Below are positions 33,444-48,400 of a DNA stretch of 54,842 bases, piece by piece. Position 1 is the first letter of the stretch. The number at the start of each line of letters is the position of its first letter. Location: positions 1 through 54,842 of the forward strand of contig QAXH01005972.1 in assembly GCA_004335635.1 (NCBI GenBank), read 5' to 3'. The position numbers were made by a program, and so were the translations under genes. The stretch is from Chloromonas sp. AAM2 (taxonomy: Eukaryota; Chlorophyta; Chlorophyceae; Chlamydomonadales; Chlamydomonadaceae). The notes under the pieces were generated by a model. The model ran no database searches and was not told where the DNA came from. It saw nothing but the letters and a program-made list of their open reading frames with translations.

Positions 33444-36400
33444 ATGGCAGACCCGTCAGGAAGGCAGCCTGAGTTTATTCACAGCTTGGTGAAGCGCCTG
33501 CCCGAGGGCTCCAGGTTCAATGTCAACGTGGGGCGCAGCCTGTCAGGCCCTGAGATGGCCGGTACGTCAACTGCTGCACCGGAAATGGGCACAGATTCTG
33601 CAGCAGAATCCCAGCCTCGTGCGCCTACATCAGCTGCCATCCATAACCGGCAGACCGGCAGCAAACAGCAAGGACTTCAGCCTCAAGGGCAGTCTGTCGC
33701 TTCCAGTCAACAAGACTTCAGCTTCTTTAGGTACATGGTGTCATGTCAAATGCACCCATCATTTGATTATGGTTTCACCGGCATACCCTTGTAGTCGTCA
33801 GCAGGTCAAGTAGCGCATATCAGACAGGTTGGTTGCTTCCCAAAACACTTGATAATCCTTGGCTATGCATCTCCCACATCGATCCGCTAAAGTAAACCTT
33901 GGACGAATCCTGCTCATCTATTCCTACCTTGGACAATGAAGTTAACCTTGGACGCAACCTGTGCCTTGCAGGCGCAAGAGTTCAGGGCGCTCTGATGCTA
34001 CCACTGTGGGGCTCAATGCCAGTCCTGAGCGCCGTGCAACTAGCCACTCCCCTCCACCGTCCCGTCTGGCAGGACGCAGCACTGCACAGGGTGCTATCCA
34101 GGCCACATCTTCCCCCCCTCACCCTCGCCCACCCCCCTCATCCACAGTCACACAATCACTTTCCAAGACTGACGCGACACTAGGCAATAGAGCGAGAGGT
34201 GAACAGCACTTGAGACCAGACTACAAATCCCAGCAGTTGCCACAGCAGTCAGGTGCAAATGGCTCCAGGCAAGGGGGCCATCTCCAGGTAATCGTCCCTA
34301 CAAGCACCGAGATTTCCCGCCAACCCACGAATCCACTCAGCCCCGCAACTTCCATAGGCCCTGAGGACAGGGCATACGCACCATGGGTATTGCAGGCCGC
34401 GTCAGAAAGCCTACGTGCCAGCCATGCAGGCCTCCCACAGCACGGCGTGAACGATCACGTGCTTGTGAGTCAGTTTCAGTCACGTGCTGCACATGTTGGA
34501 CGTTCGCTGGCCGCTCGCCGCCATGCAGCGGCCGTTCCGCCGGCGGCCCGTTCATTGGCCGCGGAGCGTCATGCAGAAGCAGTGCTCCGCCGGTCTGTTG
34601 CCGGACACACCCACTCTCCCGTTCCCGCGGCTGGAAGGCAGTCCATGGGCATGCTGCAGCGTGGGGGTTTTGACGACGTGGGTGGTGGTAGTGGTGGCAG
34701 CGGCCGTAGTGGCTCCGCACCGCCGGTCCGCCACTCATTTGCAGCCATTGCACACGCTGCCCACGTGACAGCACACAGCACAAACCCCGCCGCCCGCTCA
34801 TTTGCTGCACAGCAGCGGCAAGATTCCCCGTCCCACCGTCTCACTGCAAGCACCGGCAGCGCTGGTGCACTACGGGACACTGCAGGCAGCCCGCCTGTAG
34901 CTTACAGCCCACCAGCCCGGTCCTGGGCGGCCCGACGACGGGAATCCTTGTCACGAGGCGGCTCGTCCCCTGATTCACCACTGCTGGCAGCACGAGGCAG
35001 CAAGACACAGCACGGCCCGCGGGCCTCTTCACCCCTCGGTCCAAAGTCGTATGCAGCTGCCAACCGTCGTTCTACCACAGGCGACGAGCCAGTCAGCCCC
35101 TCTCACAGCATCTGGGCGCAGTGGCGGGCGGAGTCCGTGGCCGGGGCGGGCACGGGCAGGGAGACAACAACACGGTCACCTGCAGCGGCAAGGCACGCAC
35201 ACCGATCTTCCGAGCCTGTCACACACTCAATTGCTGCTTCACGGCGACTGCAGCAGTCAGAAGCTGCCGCAGCAGGGGTGCCTGCGGTTGCACCCTCAGT
35301 GGCAGCTCAAAGGCACTCCGACCAGATAGCGTCCCTGGCGACGGCTTCCGCCGTGGGCCGGTCGTGGGCGGCTCGCAGTCGAGCCACGCGCTCGAGCGTC
35401 CAAGGTTCTCCCAACAGGTCAACAAGCCCCTTGGACGGAGCTACAGGCCCTATGCACATGTATGCAGGTAAAACCGACACGAGGTCACGCAGGTCCACTG
35501 TGTGGTTGCTCCTGTTAAATGCAACTGGTTACATGCTCAAACAGAATGCTGCTGTACGCACGGAGCGTGAACAGCTTAGTAAATGCTGGTCGGTCTGCAA
35601 AGATTTGCGGAAGGCATGTAAGGCTCGCGCGCGTGGGCTGCAGAGTTGAGGCATGCCGTCATGCTATGGCAATGGAACTAACTGTGCAGCGACGTGCGTG
35701 GCTGCAGATGCAAGGCGTGCCCCCGTGCCGCTCAACCGCGCAGCCACATTTCAGGATGCGCGCCTACATGGCCCAGCCGGTCGCACACTGCAACATCAGT
35801 TCCAATCTGTGCAGGTACAGGCACAGAGACACACGTTATTTGCCCACAAGGGCTCTTGTAGTGCAAACCATTCACTGGTGCGGATAATTTGATGAATTTC
35901 AAAGGTTGCAGGAGCCGTGGCCGTATTATGCAGTACTTGCTGTGAGCGTGATTGTGGATTGATGTCAAGGGCGGCCCAGGGACAGCACGCCGTATGACTC
36001 ATACGTACGCTACTGACAATGATACGGGTTGAACTGCTCGCCTCCGTCGTCACATGTGGCAGAGGTATCCTGCATGCTGTAGCTATCCTGCACACAGTTG
36101 GAAGGTTGCGAGCTGAAGCATCAGTGCTCTGGTAAGCATCGTGTGAAGGCAGCAACAGTGCAGGCCTCTGGATGCCAAATGCACTTGCATGGGTGTGCAC
36201 ACCGTCTATCCTGTGCTTGCAAGCTCCACCTTGTGTACATATATGCACACACAAGCATGCACGTGGGGCCATAAGGGACCATCAGGGTTTGCTGGCTTCT
36301 GAGCTCCGCTCGTGGTGCGCCCGCATTGCGTGCGTGTGCACAGGAGCGTGTGGAGGGCGAGGCGGAGGGCTGTGACTCGGGCCTGCAGTCGCTGGACCAC

Positions 36401-39400
36401 ACCATGCAGCGACTGCCCGCATCATTTTCAAGCGCAGAGGGAGCCTCACAACATGGTCAGTGCACAGCACATTTGCAATTGAATCCCAGTGCAATTGGAA
36501 TCAACACTTGACTAACTTGACAAATGTTTCTGTGGAACCAGTTCTGTAGCGCCCTGCCTGCCGCACGGTGTGGCTGACCATGTGCTAGTCCGTGAGGCAA
36601 CAATCCATTAATTGGGTTGTTTAGTCTGCAGCATCGCAATTCGCAAAGTCGCATTAAGCTCGAGATGCTGTGTACCGATCATGCTGAGTATGCCATACAA
36701 CACATACAAGCAGCACCAACACATTCTCTCTCAAACACACACACCCTGTCACACATAACACATAGCACAGAGCACGCATAGCACACATAACACCCACATA
36801 GAAGCGCTGGTCACATGTCACGCCCTGGTCACATGTTACGGTAACACAAAACCATCCTGGTGCTGCATGGTCAGGCGCATTTCTGCGGCGCACGCGGAGC
36901 AGAGAGCGGCAGGCCCCGGTGGCAGCGGAGGAAGGGCCCGCCTCAGAGGCCCAACACCTCAGGGCACGGCAACAGGTGCGTCCAACACTATCTACCTGGA
37001 GTTGTCAAACTGTTGTAATCGTCGGATTGTTGAAGTTGATTCAGATCGTTTGGCAACCGCAATCGATCGTTTATATCAAAATTGCCCAGCAATTCCTTCC
37101 ATCAACCAGCCAAATGATTGGAGCTGGCTTGCTGAAGCAGCCAAACTGCCCACCTGGTGCACTGCAGCTTGCTTTTCGTGGCTGTTGCCTGAGACAAAGT
37201 TAACGCAGCCCTGTCGCTCATGGGGTTGCTGAATGTGATCTTGCGAAATGTGTTCGCAGGTGCCGGAGGCAAGCAATCGCAGGATGCGGGCGATCGAACC
37301 AGCTAGCACGTCAACGCCAACGCAGCGGGTGGTCAAAGTCCCTTCTGCTGCCACTGCGAATCCTGGCGCTTCACAAAACAAGAGTCCGGTTGTGCAAGCG
37401 CCGTTGGTGGTCGCAGATCCTTTTGCCACTGCCGCCGTTCAGCAAGCAGTGGTGCAAGCGGCTGAAGCCCCAGATGAACCCACCGCAGCCACCACCTCCG
37501 CCACAGCCATCACCAACATCACTGCCGCAGCAGGCATCGCAGCTGCCACCGCCCATACTGGACCACTGCTAGCTGAGCTTCCCCACCCAGCTACAGGCAC
37601 AGCTGATGCACATGCTGATGCACGTGGTGATGCAGCACGTGATGCACATGGGTCGGTTTTGTTGCCACGCCCAACTGTTGCTGCACTGCGCTTTCTGAGC
37701 AGTGGCGTGCCTGTGGCTGCAACTTTGGACAGGAGTCACGGTCAGCAGACACAGGGCCAGAGCAGCTTGCTCAAGTCTGGTACACAGGTAAGACCATGGA
37801 CTGAAGGTCGCATAGCACCTGTCCGGACGGCAGTTTGTCATCGTTCAGCACTGATCTGCAAGCAGATGTTGCATAGTACTAGCGCTTTTTGCATATGCCC
37901 ACAACAGAAAAGACACAGCCTTGTGCGCCCAAATGATACGTTGCTGCTTGGCATGCTGCAAATGTTGAAGGATGTCTCACGGATGACCTTACCATACCGG
38001 TCGCTTTGCACAGGCCCCTATCATTATACACTTTGCCGGTGCGCGCCCCACGCTGCCCTCCTCCCCCCTGCGCTTCGCGGCCAGAGACGTTATTACCGGG
38101 GTGAGCAATGGGTGGCCAGTGGATGTAGATGTGAATGCCAATGCTGCGTGAGTGCTCTATGATTTTAGGGATAGTCAACTCTAAAAGGAAACAGTGGGCG
38201 ATAAATAGCCGATGGTCGCACGTGCCCTTGGGGTGTGTTCAAGTGTGCAAATGCAAGTGCAACACGCTGTTGGTACAACTGCTGCTGCGTAATCCGACTC
38301 TTCTCATGGTCATCCAAGGTAACCCATGAAAAGAATGCAGGCCAATGTGCGCATATCTCTCTCTCTATATATATGTGTGTGTGTGGGTGTATGTATTCAT
38401 ACAGCGCATCATCACAGGCAGCTCTCGTAAACTGTAGCAACCGTCTGTCTTCCTTACCTCAGACGGTTGACGCCGCCGGCGCCACGCGTCGCCCCGCCTC
38501 GCCCCCCAGGACCGTTCCGGGGGGCAAGAGGCAGGTGCCGGAGCTCCAATCAGCCTACCTCATACCCACCTCGCGCATACCCAGGTACGGCTGCTACTAG
38601 GCCCTCCTGCAACAAGCACTGATACAATGATGACGGGCAGCACGTTACCCTATTGCTGTAAAAGAAATTAGTACGATTATGCGCGGCATTACCCTCAGCA
38701 TCACCCTCCTTACTGGCGCAGCAGATGTTGATGACATCGAATAATCAGAAACAGCTTTGACCTCACGACAAAGCATCTGCTGGGCATGGACGCTTTTCAA
38801 AACGTGCAGGGTTGTTTGAAATCTCTTCAGCTTGTGCATTCTGCTCCAATTCTGCCTCCAACTTGAGCATGTCGAGGCATTGTCAGTTGCCAGCAGCATC
38901 TGTACTGCGCAAGTGCCTCGCACCGTACCTCTGCCATGCTCATTCACTTAACTGCTTGTGCGCCGTGTTGGCAGACTGTTGCCCACCGCAGCACAGTTGG
39001 ACACCCATTGGAGGGATGGCACGTCCATATCCCACCACGAACAGGCCATGCAAGATGACAGCCTGCATGGCACTCATGGACAGACGTTTCTATCTCATGG
39101 GCCAGGTGCTGAACACGGGGCACATGGGCGAGGCCATGGTGATTCCGATTCAACGCCTGGTAGCCCGTTTGTACAGCCTGGCTGGTCTGCACAAGCCTTC
39201 CCATCTATGCAGCATCAGCAGCAGTCACAACAGCAGCCACAGTACGGCCCATCATCCACCCCGTTAGAAATGGTGCAGCAGGCAGCTGCCTTGTTGGGAC
39301 TGGCCATGGGCAGGGGTGCAGGCGATGGCATAGCAGGCGGCCGGACATCTAATAACGTCATGGGACAGCAGCTGCATCCCTCTGGCAGCGTAGCCAATCC

Positions 39401-42400
39401 CTCCCATGACTCAAACAGTCACTCTTTTCTCACTCATATGATGGGGGGAAGCCCACATGGCACGTTACCACGAGTAGAAACCGGCCCTGGAAGCGTTCAA
39501 CACACCACCCTGCCCGTTCACGCCCATCTCCCCTTTCCTCGCATGCACGCTCCACACTCAACTGACCCAACCGACACCCGTTTTCCAACGTCATTGCCAG
39601 GGTCACCACGTGCACATGAGGCTGGGGCACGTGGGCCCTTGGGGCTGGGGTGGGCAGCGCATGGTGGCAGCAGCACAGGGGGGTCAGAGCATGTGCAAGG
39701 GGTCACGTGGGGCAGTAGCAGAAACGTGCAAGGAGTGGAGGACGATGCGGCCAGCAGCATACCGAGTGAAGATACCGTGGATGTGCATGTGCTCAGGTGG
39801 GTCCACGTGTTTTGAATTCCTGGAACAAAGCGGAACAACATTGGTTGTATTGGGGTTGGGATGCACAGCACTGACGCACATCGATTGCAGCATTCAAAAT
39901 TGCAGCGTCCTAAGTTGCAGCTCTGCCTAAGCGTGCAGAGTTTCAAGACACAGTTCTTAACTGAAAGTATGTTGGGTTAGGACTGAGATTGCCCAGTTGG
40001 GTTGGGTTGGATTGAGATTGGTTGAGATTGTCACCTGCAGTCGGTTTTTCCGAGCTGCAGAAGAAGACTGGATGGGTTGCATCGTGACTGGCACCAACCA
40101 CTGAGTGTTGCACACAGCTTCACGTGCCCCGCATACTCGCCTCCTGTGCAGAGATGCTGGTCCGCTGCTGGCATGGGGTCCTGTGATGATTCCTGTGTTC
40201 AGCTCAATACAACCGGGAAAACAATTTCCTGCTGTAAACTGCACCTGTTTCAGCATGTCCCCAACAAGGTTTCAAGGGATTGATATTGTTCCAAAGCCAG
40301 GCATCCACGCACCAGTTTGCATGGGGCCCCATGAGCGTGCTTATGTGCAGAGAAGCTGATCCGCTGCTGGCATGGGACCAGAACCGGCTGCATGCAGCGG
40401 CTGCCCACATCACGGCCAGGACCAAGTCACCAGTGCGTCTGCTCAATCAGCACACACATGCACCGGGTGAGAACATTTTTTGTTTTTTGCATCCGTGTCA
40501 ATGTGCACAACGCGCGTAAGTTATGTGTCCCGCAACTCAGGGACAAATGAACTCACAGTCAATCAATAAGAGTCGCAACGCAGAATGTCAGAATAAAGCA
40601 GAATATTACATGTATTTGGTCCGTGAAGGCTGCCATGTAGCTATTAGAATGAATGAAGTCATGCATGCCGGGCAGAAATATGCCCTGACAAACATCAACA
40701 TAGCCTTTGCTCAAGCCCGCTTTACTTGACGTGTGTGTGTGTGTGTGTGCGCGTGTGTGTGTGCGTGTGTGTGGGGGGGGCTACCGACTTTACTGTGTGA
40801 AGCGTGGCTCAACATGGCCACTGGATGCACAGGCATGCCACCTGTTGTAGCCATGCCACCTGTGATGATCTGTGGCACCTGACAAACACCTGATGCAGAC
40901 AGTCTCCCACCTTGCCTGCCGTGCGCTGTGTAAGCTTCCAGTAAGGCTTGGTCCTTGATGCCTTCTACATGCGTTCGTGCAGACTGTACGTGCCATGTGC
41001 TGTATACAAACCATAGTAATTCTGGCCCAGCCATCTAGCTTCAACGGTAAGCCTTTACTGTGGGGTTTGTTGCCTGCAGGACGAAGTGTGCGCCTACTGC
41101 GCCCCGGTCAGTTAGCCTCAGCCTCCCCTGCCCCCAGCATACTGCCCCAACAACGGCATACAAGCCGGCCTACCACACCACAAGGACCTGCCTTGTCAGA
41201 CGCAGCTAGCAGCGGACAAGAGAACCGACCACCACAGTCATTACAATCAGGCAAACCTGGTGCAGGAAATGGTGGGAGTGTGTCTGGCAAGAGTGAGGCG
41301 GCTGGCAGCGGGCCGGTTGAACAACGCTCAAGTAACGGCAAGAAACCGTTAAATGTGGTCGGTCACGTGGGGTCCGTGGATGTGGATTCAGTGAGGATTG
41401 GGAGTGTGGCTGGGCCGGTGGAAGGCGCTGGACGGAGCTCGCCGGGACGCCAGGGGCGCGGCAAGGGGCGCGGGACAAAGGGAGCCAAGAGCAATCTGAG
41501 GGGTGAGTTGGGGGCTGAGGGAAGGAGGGCGCAAGACTTCTTTTTTGTTTGTGAGGCCGGATGTGGCTGGTTCCAGACTGAGGATTTGGGTGCCAAGGGG
41601 ACAGTTGCCAGACAGAGCAACAAAGGGTGCAGGCAGAGGGTGCACAAAGGGTGATGTGGCGCGTAGAAGATGTCCCTAAATCGATGGCAGGGTTGGCATC
41701 ATGTTGTTGTGGTTGGGTGGTGGTGGTGGTGACTCACTGTTTTATTTCTTTTCTATGGTGTGCTTGTAGTTGCGACCAGCGATGGTCCTGAGCCCTCCCC
41801 AGGCCGTGTGTTGCCCACCCACCCAGAGGACGCACAACAAGCATTGAAGGCGCAAGGCCATGGAGCCCATTCCCAAACCCCATGGGGTGACGCCTTTCTC
41901 AGCTGGAAGCAGGTGCGAACCTGGGACACGATCGCACTCAAGCAGACATTGGAGTTTGAAGCAGGTTGACCCATTTATGCCGGCATGGGACGCCATCGTG
42001 CTTTGGTATTGATTGCGGGGCATATGGTGTACGGAGTGTAGCATCCACGCCCAGTTGTTCCAAACACAAGCGCACCATGAACTGGCTGACAACTGGAAAG
42101 ACTGGCTGACAACTGGAAAGACCGGCACTCAGGATGTGCAGCAAACGTAACGCATAGCGATGGGTGAGGAGATGCCACCAAGGCGCACCGTGTGAAATAT
42201 CAGGTGGGGCGGGAGCTGAGGGCGTGAAATGCCAGGATGCCACCACGAAACATCAACCCAGAGTATCGTAAGGGAGCACAGCAAACAATATTGTATGTTC
42301 ATCCCATCGCAGCAACCGTCAACGTTGGCTCGTGCGTCCCCCGATAAGCAACACGTGGACCGTGTGCGGCTCCTGTCCCGGCCCGCCTTTGACGACAGCG

Positions 42401-45400
42401 CTGCCGCCGGAGCGGTCCCCGCACTGTTGCGCCTGGCACAGAAGGTACATGGGTGGAAATGAGGCTTGAGCCACCTAGCTATTGCATCCGATGTGGTTGT
42501 TGGCACATCTCGTTACTGCTCACGCCAAGCTATCGCATCCACTGATCAATGGTCGGAAGTCCAAATAATGTCAAGCGCTGGGTTGATACTTACAGTCAGC
42601 TTGTAATTTTAGAGTTGTGTGGCATCTCCTGGTCCATGCGTCCCAAGCTGCTCAGTGTTACTCGGTCCGTGTGTGCCGACAGCAATCCCGCGCCCTGTGC
42701 TTTGCCGTTCAGGCTCCCATTGCGCACGATGATTCGGTGCGGCTGACCCGCGTGCGACATGGGCGCGTGGTGACGGGCCCGGAACATTTGGGCGACGCAT
42801 CAGAGCCAAGCTCAGGTGGGTACTGTGAGATGGTGAAGGTGGAAATATCTGAGCCGTGAAGCTGTGTAGCCCAAAATGTTACAGCCTATTTCAGGGCCTA
42901 TTTGAGGGCGAGTGAAACTGAGCCGTCTGATCCGTTCAAAACAACCTGACAAAAGAACGATGAACTAGAAGTAAGGCCTTTGACTCGTCGAAGTGTGTCC
43001 AAGCAGTGTACACGACAACATGCAGCCTAGTGTGGGACTGGGTCACGATCAGGCTGCCGATCTGCTCTGCCCCTTCAGGTGCGACTTTGATCGGTGCTTA
43101 CCGCGGCACTGAGGATCGCACACAGGTGCTGCTGGGCTCGCTGGCGGCACGTGGAGTGGGGCATGGGGGGAGAGCGCCACTTCAGGTCCACCAAGGCACG
43201 TCAATACGCCATACGCTATACGCGATACACATGGCCGTACATGATACCAAGCGAACAGCCCGTTTTTATTGCAGTGTGGTAGGGAACCTGACGAGTGAGA
43301 GAGCAATGCGAAACGGACTCCTCAGCCAGGTCGATCGGACGGTTGCATGGCGATGCGGTAGAACCGGCAACTGCGGTGGACCTGGTGATATTCAACGCCA
43401 AACTGAAACGGCGAAGGGCTGAGTAGTCGCCAGACCTGCTGAACCAGCCAGCGATATCATTCGCCAGCCGCCGAAGCGGCAGACCCAACTCCCTGGTTGC
43501 CTGACTTGAGACTTGTAAGCAACGAACATCAACGTGTTCGTTTGCATGCAGGCCCAGATACGTACACGGATGACACTGGGCATGGCCATGGGCAGGTGGG
43601 TGTGGAGCACAACAGCAGATAGCTTTGTACTTGGCATCGATCTTGCCATGGACCAACCACTGCTACTATTCTAGAGCGCTGTGGGAGTTTTCACATTCCA
43701 GGTACCCAGTGTCAGTGTGTTCTAGCGAATGCGTTTATCTTTTGAATCATGTCCTGAATGGGCTCTGCTTTTGCTTTGCTTCCGACAGCTTTTCGTCAGT
43801 TTTCAGGCTAGTTTTGCACTGGGAGTTATCAATGTGTTCTGGTATGTATTATCTGGTATAAATGCTCAGGACAGAAAAGAAAACGATGAACGATGCTAGA
43901 AACTAGAACTGCGCCCCCAAGCCCGCGCTACCCAACTGCCGGCCTGCAGAGTCGCTCACACGCTGAGCCAGGCAACCCCATCAACCTGCCTGGTGCCAGC
44001 CTGCCGCCCCTGTCCGCCTGTCAGGGCCTGCCCCCGCAGCTGTCAGCCCTCTCTGCCCTGTCAGCGCTATCAGGGCTGCAGCGGCTGGCGGGACTGGGGC
44101 AGGGGGGTGGGCACATGGGGGAGGACGACACAGGCAGGTGTGTGTGTAGGTAAACAATTGTACAGGGAGATGCGCTAGCAAGCCATGCAAGAGAGCGTGC
44201 ATGGCTGGGTGCGAGGAGCGAGGTAGGCACAGGTCAGGCACAGATGATAGGAAAGAAAAAGCCAACCAACCAACTGACCGACCAGCCAAGCTAGCAAGTA
44301 TGCTAACCGGTGAATGTTTGACACAGTCTATTTGATGGAGGGAAAACCCTTGCACTCAGTCTTGTACTTGTCCATCCTCGTGACCTGCTGCAGGTGGCCT
44401 GCTCTGGTCGAGACGACGCCCCACAGTCTGAGGGAGACGGTGCACGTCGGCGCACCACCGGTCCATGTCCCGGCCCGCCCCCGATACCCCGACCCTGCGC
44501 TGTGTGCAGCTCTGCCCAACATGGTCCCGCAGGTAAACTCATCATAGTAAACGTACCGTGATGATCCTCATACTGTTTATGATGATTACATTGATTGAAG
44601 GGCAGGCAGCATGGTCGCACAAGTACGGGCATACGCATATGAACACAGCCATTTGATGACGAGTCGTTACAAAGTAGTATCATCATCATAGAGCAGACGC
44701 TTGCCTGTATCTATTTGCAGAGCTGGTAGCAGACACCTGCAAGCTTGCAAGCACGTTGTACTGTACGTCGGACTGCATGACAGGATACAACACCGGACTT
44801 GGTAGCAGACAGGAGCAAGCACACATGGCTTCTGGAACATGCACACAAACCCATTCTGAAGTGCCGGGTCTGCCCCTCACAGGTAGTGATTGACTACATG
44901 CGGGATGGCACCATGGAGCAGTGGCCCGCGGCCCAAGGGACGCTTGGCATGGGTATGGCCCCGCAGCCATCACCCCTCATCGCACCCTTACAGGCAGGCG
45001 GTGCATGGCCACACTTCCTCACTCAACGCGCCCCTGTCAGCCCTCCTAGGCAGGCCCCACGCGCGGCCCAGTGCGAGGCCGAGGCACAGCCTGTGGTCGG
45101 CCAGGGCATCCCAAGCCCACCTGCCTCGCCACAGTATCATCTAGCGCCAGAGCTTCAGCACGTGGGCGCATGTGATGAGACGTGGCAAGGCGTTGAGCTG
45201 CAAGGCAACACAGCGCAAAGGCGGCAGCAGGCCTGCGAAATTTCACCTCATGCTGCCTTGCGAGAGGTCGTAGGCACGCATGAGCATGGTAACCAAGAGG
45301 AAGCAGGCGTCAGGCTGGATGCACGTGCAAGCGCAGATCATGCAGCGATCGGGCCTGGGGCGCATGCAAACGTTACGACCAACATGCATGCAAGCGTCAG

Positions 45401-48400
45401 TCGAGTGAGGGTGGTGTCGTCCCAGGACCAGCCACTAGCGCTGACGTTTGCCCAGAACCTGCGCAAGTCTTCTGATGCTGCATCACCTGCTTCCTCCATG
45501 GGCTCGCCTGGCAGGCTGCTGCCGCCCCCGCACCCGTCCCTTATGCAGCGGGCTACGTTGGCCCAGGCCGCTACAGCTGCGCAGACGCTAGCCGACCAGT
45601 CTTCCGCAGAGCGAGGTGGCACGCCTGGCAGCAGACCAGCAGATCATGAAAAGGTCGGTGATGCTGGCCAGTCGCATGCATTCGCATCGCTGAGAGAAAG
45701 CCCGAATGGGATTGCACCGCCTAAGTCGCCCGAAGCCATTGCGACTGTGCTCCAAGGTGCCAGGGACAGCATTCTAACGTCAAAGAGGGCGGGAGAGACA
45801 GATGGCAACGCAGTGCCTGGGCTATCCCGGCAAGGTGAGGGTGAGAATTGCGCAAGCCAACATGGGGTTTTGGTGGAAGAAGGCAGGATGGATAAGCAAG
45901 ACCAGCAAGGTTGTGTCCAGGCCGAGGCCTTGCTGTCACAAATGCTGGAACATCCAGTGCGGATAACCAGCCGAGGACAGCACGACGAAGCTGCTGACAG
46001 TGGTGGGCAGCCGGGAACACATTTGTCGCTGAGCGATATTGCAGTGGCAAACCAGGTTGATGCCTTGCACCAAGACAATTGTGGTGCCGGAATGGCGGCA
46101 ACACGGCATGGGCAGGCCGTACCGATCCAAGCGACTCCATCTCCCGCTCTGGCCATGGCCAGTCTGCTTCGTAGCCACGTGATTGAGGAAAGGGCACAAC
46201 GGACTTTAGAGGAGTGGAGGTTGGAACGTGCACACGCAGCAGCGGCCCGGCGGGAAGAGGCCGCTGCTGCTGTGGCTGCAACTGTCTCCCGTGCAGCTGC
46301 CATTGCAGCAGTGGGGCCAGCTGCCAGCACTATCAGACAAACAGTCTCAGAGGACTGCTCTACCACTACAGGGCTTGCAGCGGATGCCATGAAGAGTGCA
46401 GACGGTGCGGTTGGCCAGGATCATCTGCAGCACAGGGAGCTGTGCAGAACAGGCCTGCAGCAGAGCCTGGATAGGTTCACACAACTAGGTGGGCAAGCTT
46501 CCTTAAGGCAGAGTACACTTCAGTCGGATCTCATGGTGGCACTCTTAGCTGCCATGACAGGCTCAGCCGTTTCCACCGTACCCTCAACACGTACCACCAC
46601 CCACTCCGCCTACTCCGCCACCCACATCGTGCCCACCTACGTACCTACGCCCGCGCATGGGCCACAGCAGGACATGCTAGGTCCGCAGCAGGACGTTGTG
46701 TCACACCACGCGCCTGGTGCAGTGAACCTACATGTGCTTGGTGAGAGTGAGTTGGAAGGAGGATTGCCAGAAACGGAACATGCTGTCGGGAACCGTGGGT
46801 TGCTGCTGCAGAGGCCACCGAGGCGAAGGTGGGATGATCCCGCACCTGTGCATGTAGCCGCATCAGCGCATGCACTACGTCAGCACGTGGAGGAGGAAGA
46901 AGCCGGCAGCGACACGCTAGGCAGCTTGGTTGGCATTGAGACAGGGGCATCTTGGGCAGCAGAACCAGAGGCTGCTGGTAAAGGCTTAGACTCCGACAGG
47001 AGCATGGCGACTGGCCTGGGTGGACCTGAGCGCATTGCACAGGAGCGTGGCACAGACGCCATGGTACATGTGCACAGCAGCATTGCTGGTGGTGGTGGTG
47101 GAGAAAGTGGGAGCAGAGGGGCTGCTGTTCAGCATGGTGGCCTGGATGGTGGTGGGGCTGGCAGCAGTCAGGGTCAGCAGGTTGAGCTGGCGCAGGAGCT
47201 GCTGCAGCTGATCCTCACTGCCATGGCTGAACCGAATCTGGACGCCCAGCCGCCGCCGCTGCTGGAGCAACCGGCTGGTGCTGGAGCGGTCGCAGGACCT
47301 TGGGCAGCAGGTGCTGGGCCAGCGGGCCAGGCTGCTGCCAGCTGGACATTCCAGCCGCAAGCTGCCATGGCACAGCTGCAAGTCAGCGCTGCACCAGTTG
47401 CCCAACCCGGTGCATATGGCATGAGCACAGGTGTCGGTGCTGGTGCTGGTGCTGGTGCTGGTGCTGGTGCTGGATACTACGGGGCGGGCACAGGGGCACC
47501 GCAGTTCCTGCTCACGGATACGTTTTACAGTGTTTCCAGCGGGGCAGCCAGTGGTGCGCTCAGCCAAGGGCGCGGGTCACTGAGTGCACTTAGTGGTACA
47601 TTAAGGCAGGACAGTGGCAGGCATGGACATCAGGACCTGTCCGCAGTGGAACAACTGCCTTATGCTGAGCTGCAACCGCCGCTTCAGCCACCACAGCAAC
47701 AGCCATACCAGCCACAGCTGTCCAGCCAGCGGCAGTACCAGCAGCACCTGCCCAGCCAGTGGCCGTACCAGCCGCAACCGCCCAGCCAGCAGCCATACCA
47801 GCAGCACCTGCCCAGCCAGCAGCCACCACTCACGGCTGCCCCAGCTCCTGCCTTTGTCAGCGTGGCTCCGTTGCCTGGTGAGGCGCAGGCGCTTCCCGGC
47901 GTGCTGCCCAACCCCTCGGTGCCTCGGGGTCATGGTCACACCTTCCTGCAGGTGGGGCTGCAGATTTCATGGCATTGTTCATTGTTAGTGCATATGCAAG
48001 TTTGGGAAATGAAACCATTGCCATTAATGGAATAAAACAGTTCAGTTAATTTGACAACCATTAATGGCGCTTCCCTGAAGGCCTATTTTCGTATTCATTG
48101 CATTGTCCATTCACTCGCTCGGCATCACTCTTTGTTTTCCATGGTGAACAATGTCATCAGCAGCATGTCTCAATGAGGTGAATGGATGGCTTTTATCAGC
48201 TGAAGCTGAGAACTCAAAGCCCAACATTCACAGTCACGTTGTTAATGAGCGCAACGGCCATTGGATGAGTTTTGTTTTTAGGCCCATCATGGCTTGATAT
48301 GTGCAGGTATTGGACATCCTGCCTGTGGAAGCCCCACCCCAGCCCTCCTCCCCCAGTAACGGCTATGGGCCTCAGGAAACGTCTCATGCCGCACGTGACC

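Noticed and set aside
33479..33664. Minus-strand ORFs opposite the giant gene (also 34337-34880, 45644-46390)
   Set aside because: They are shadows of GC-rich low-complexity coding sequence; the plus frame is supported by phase across many exons.
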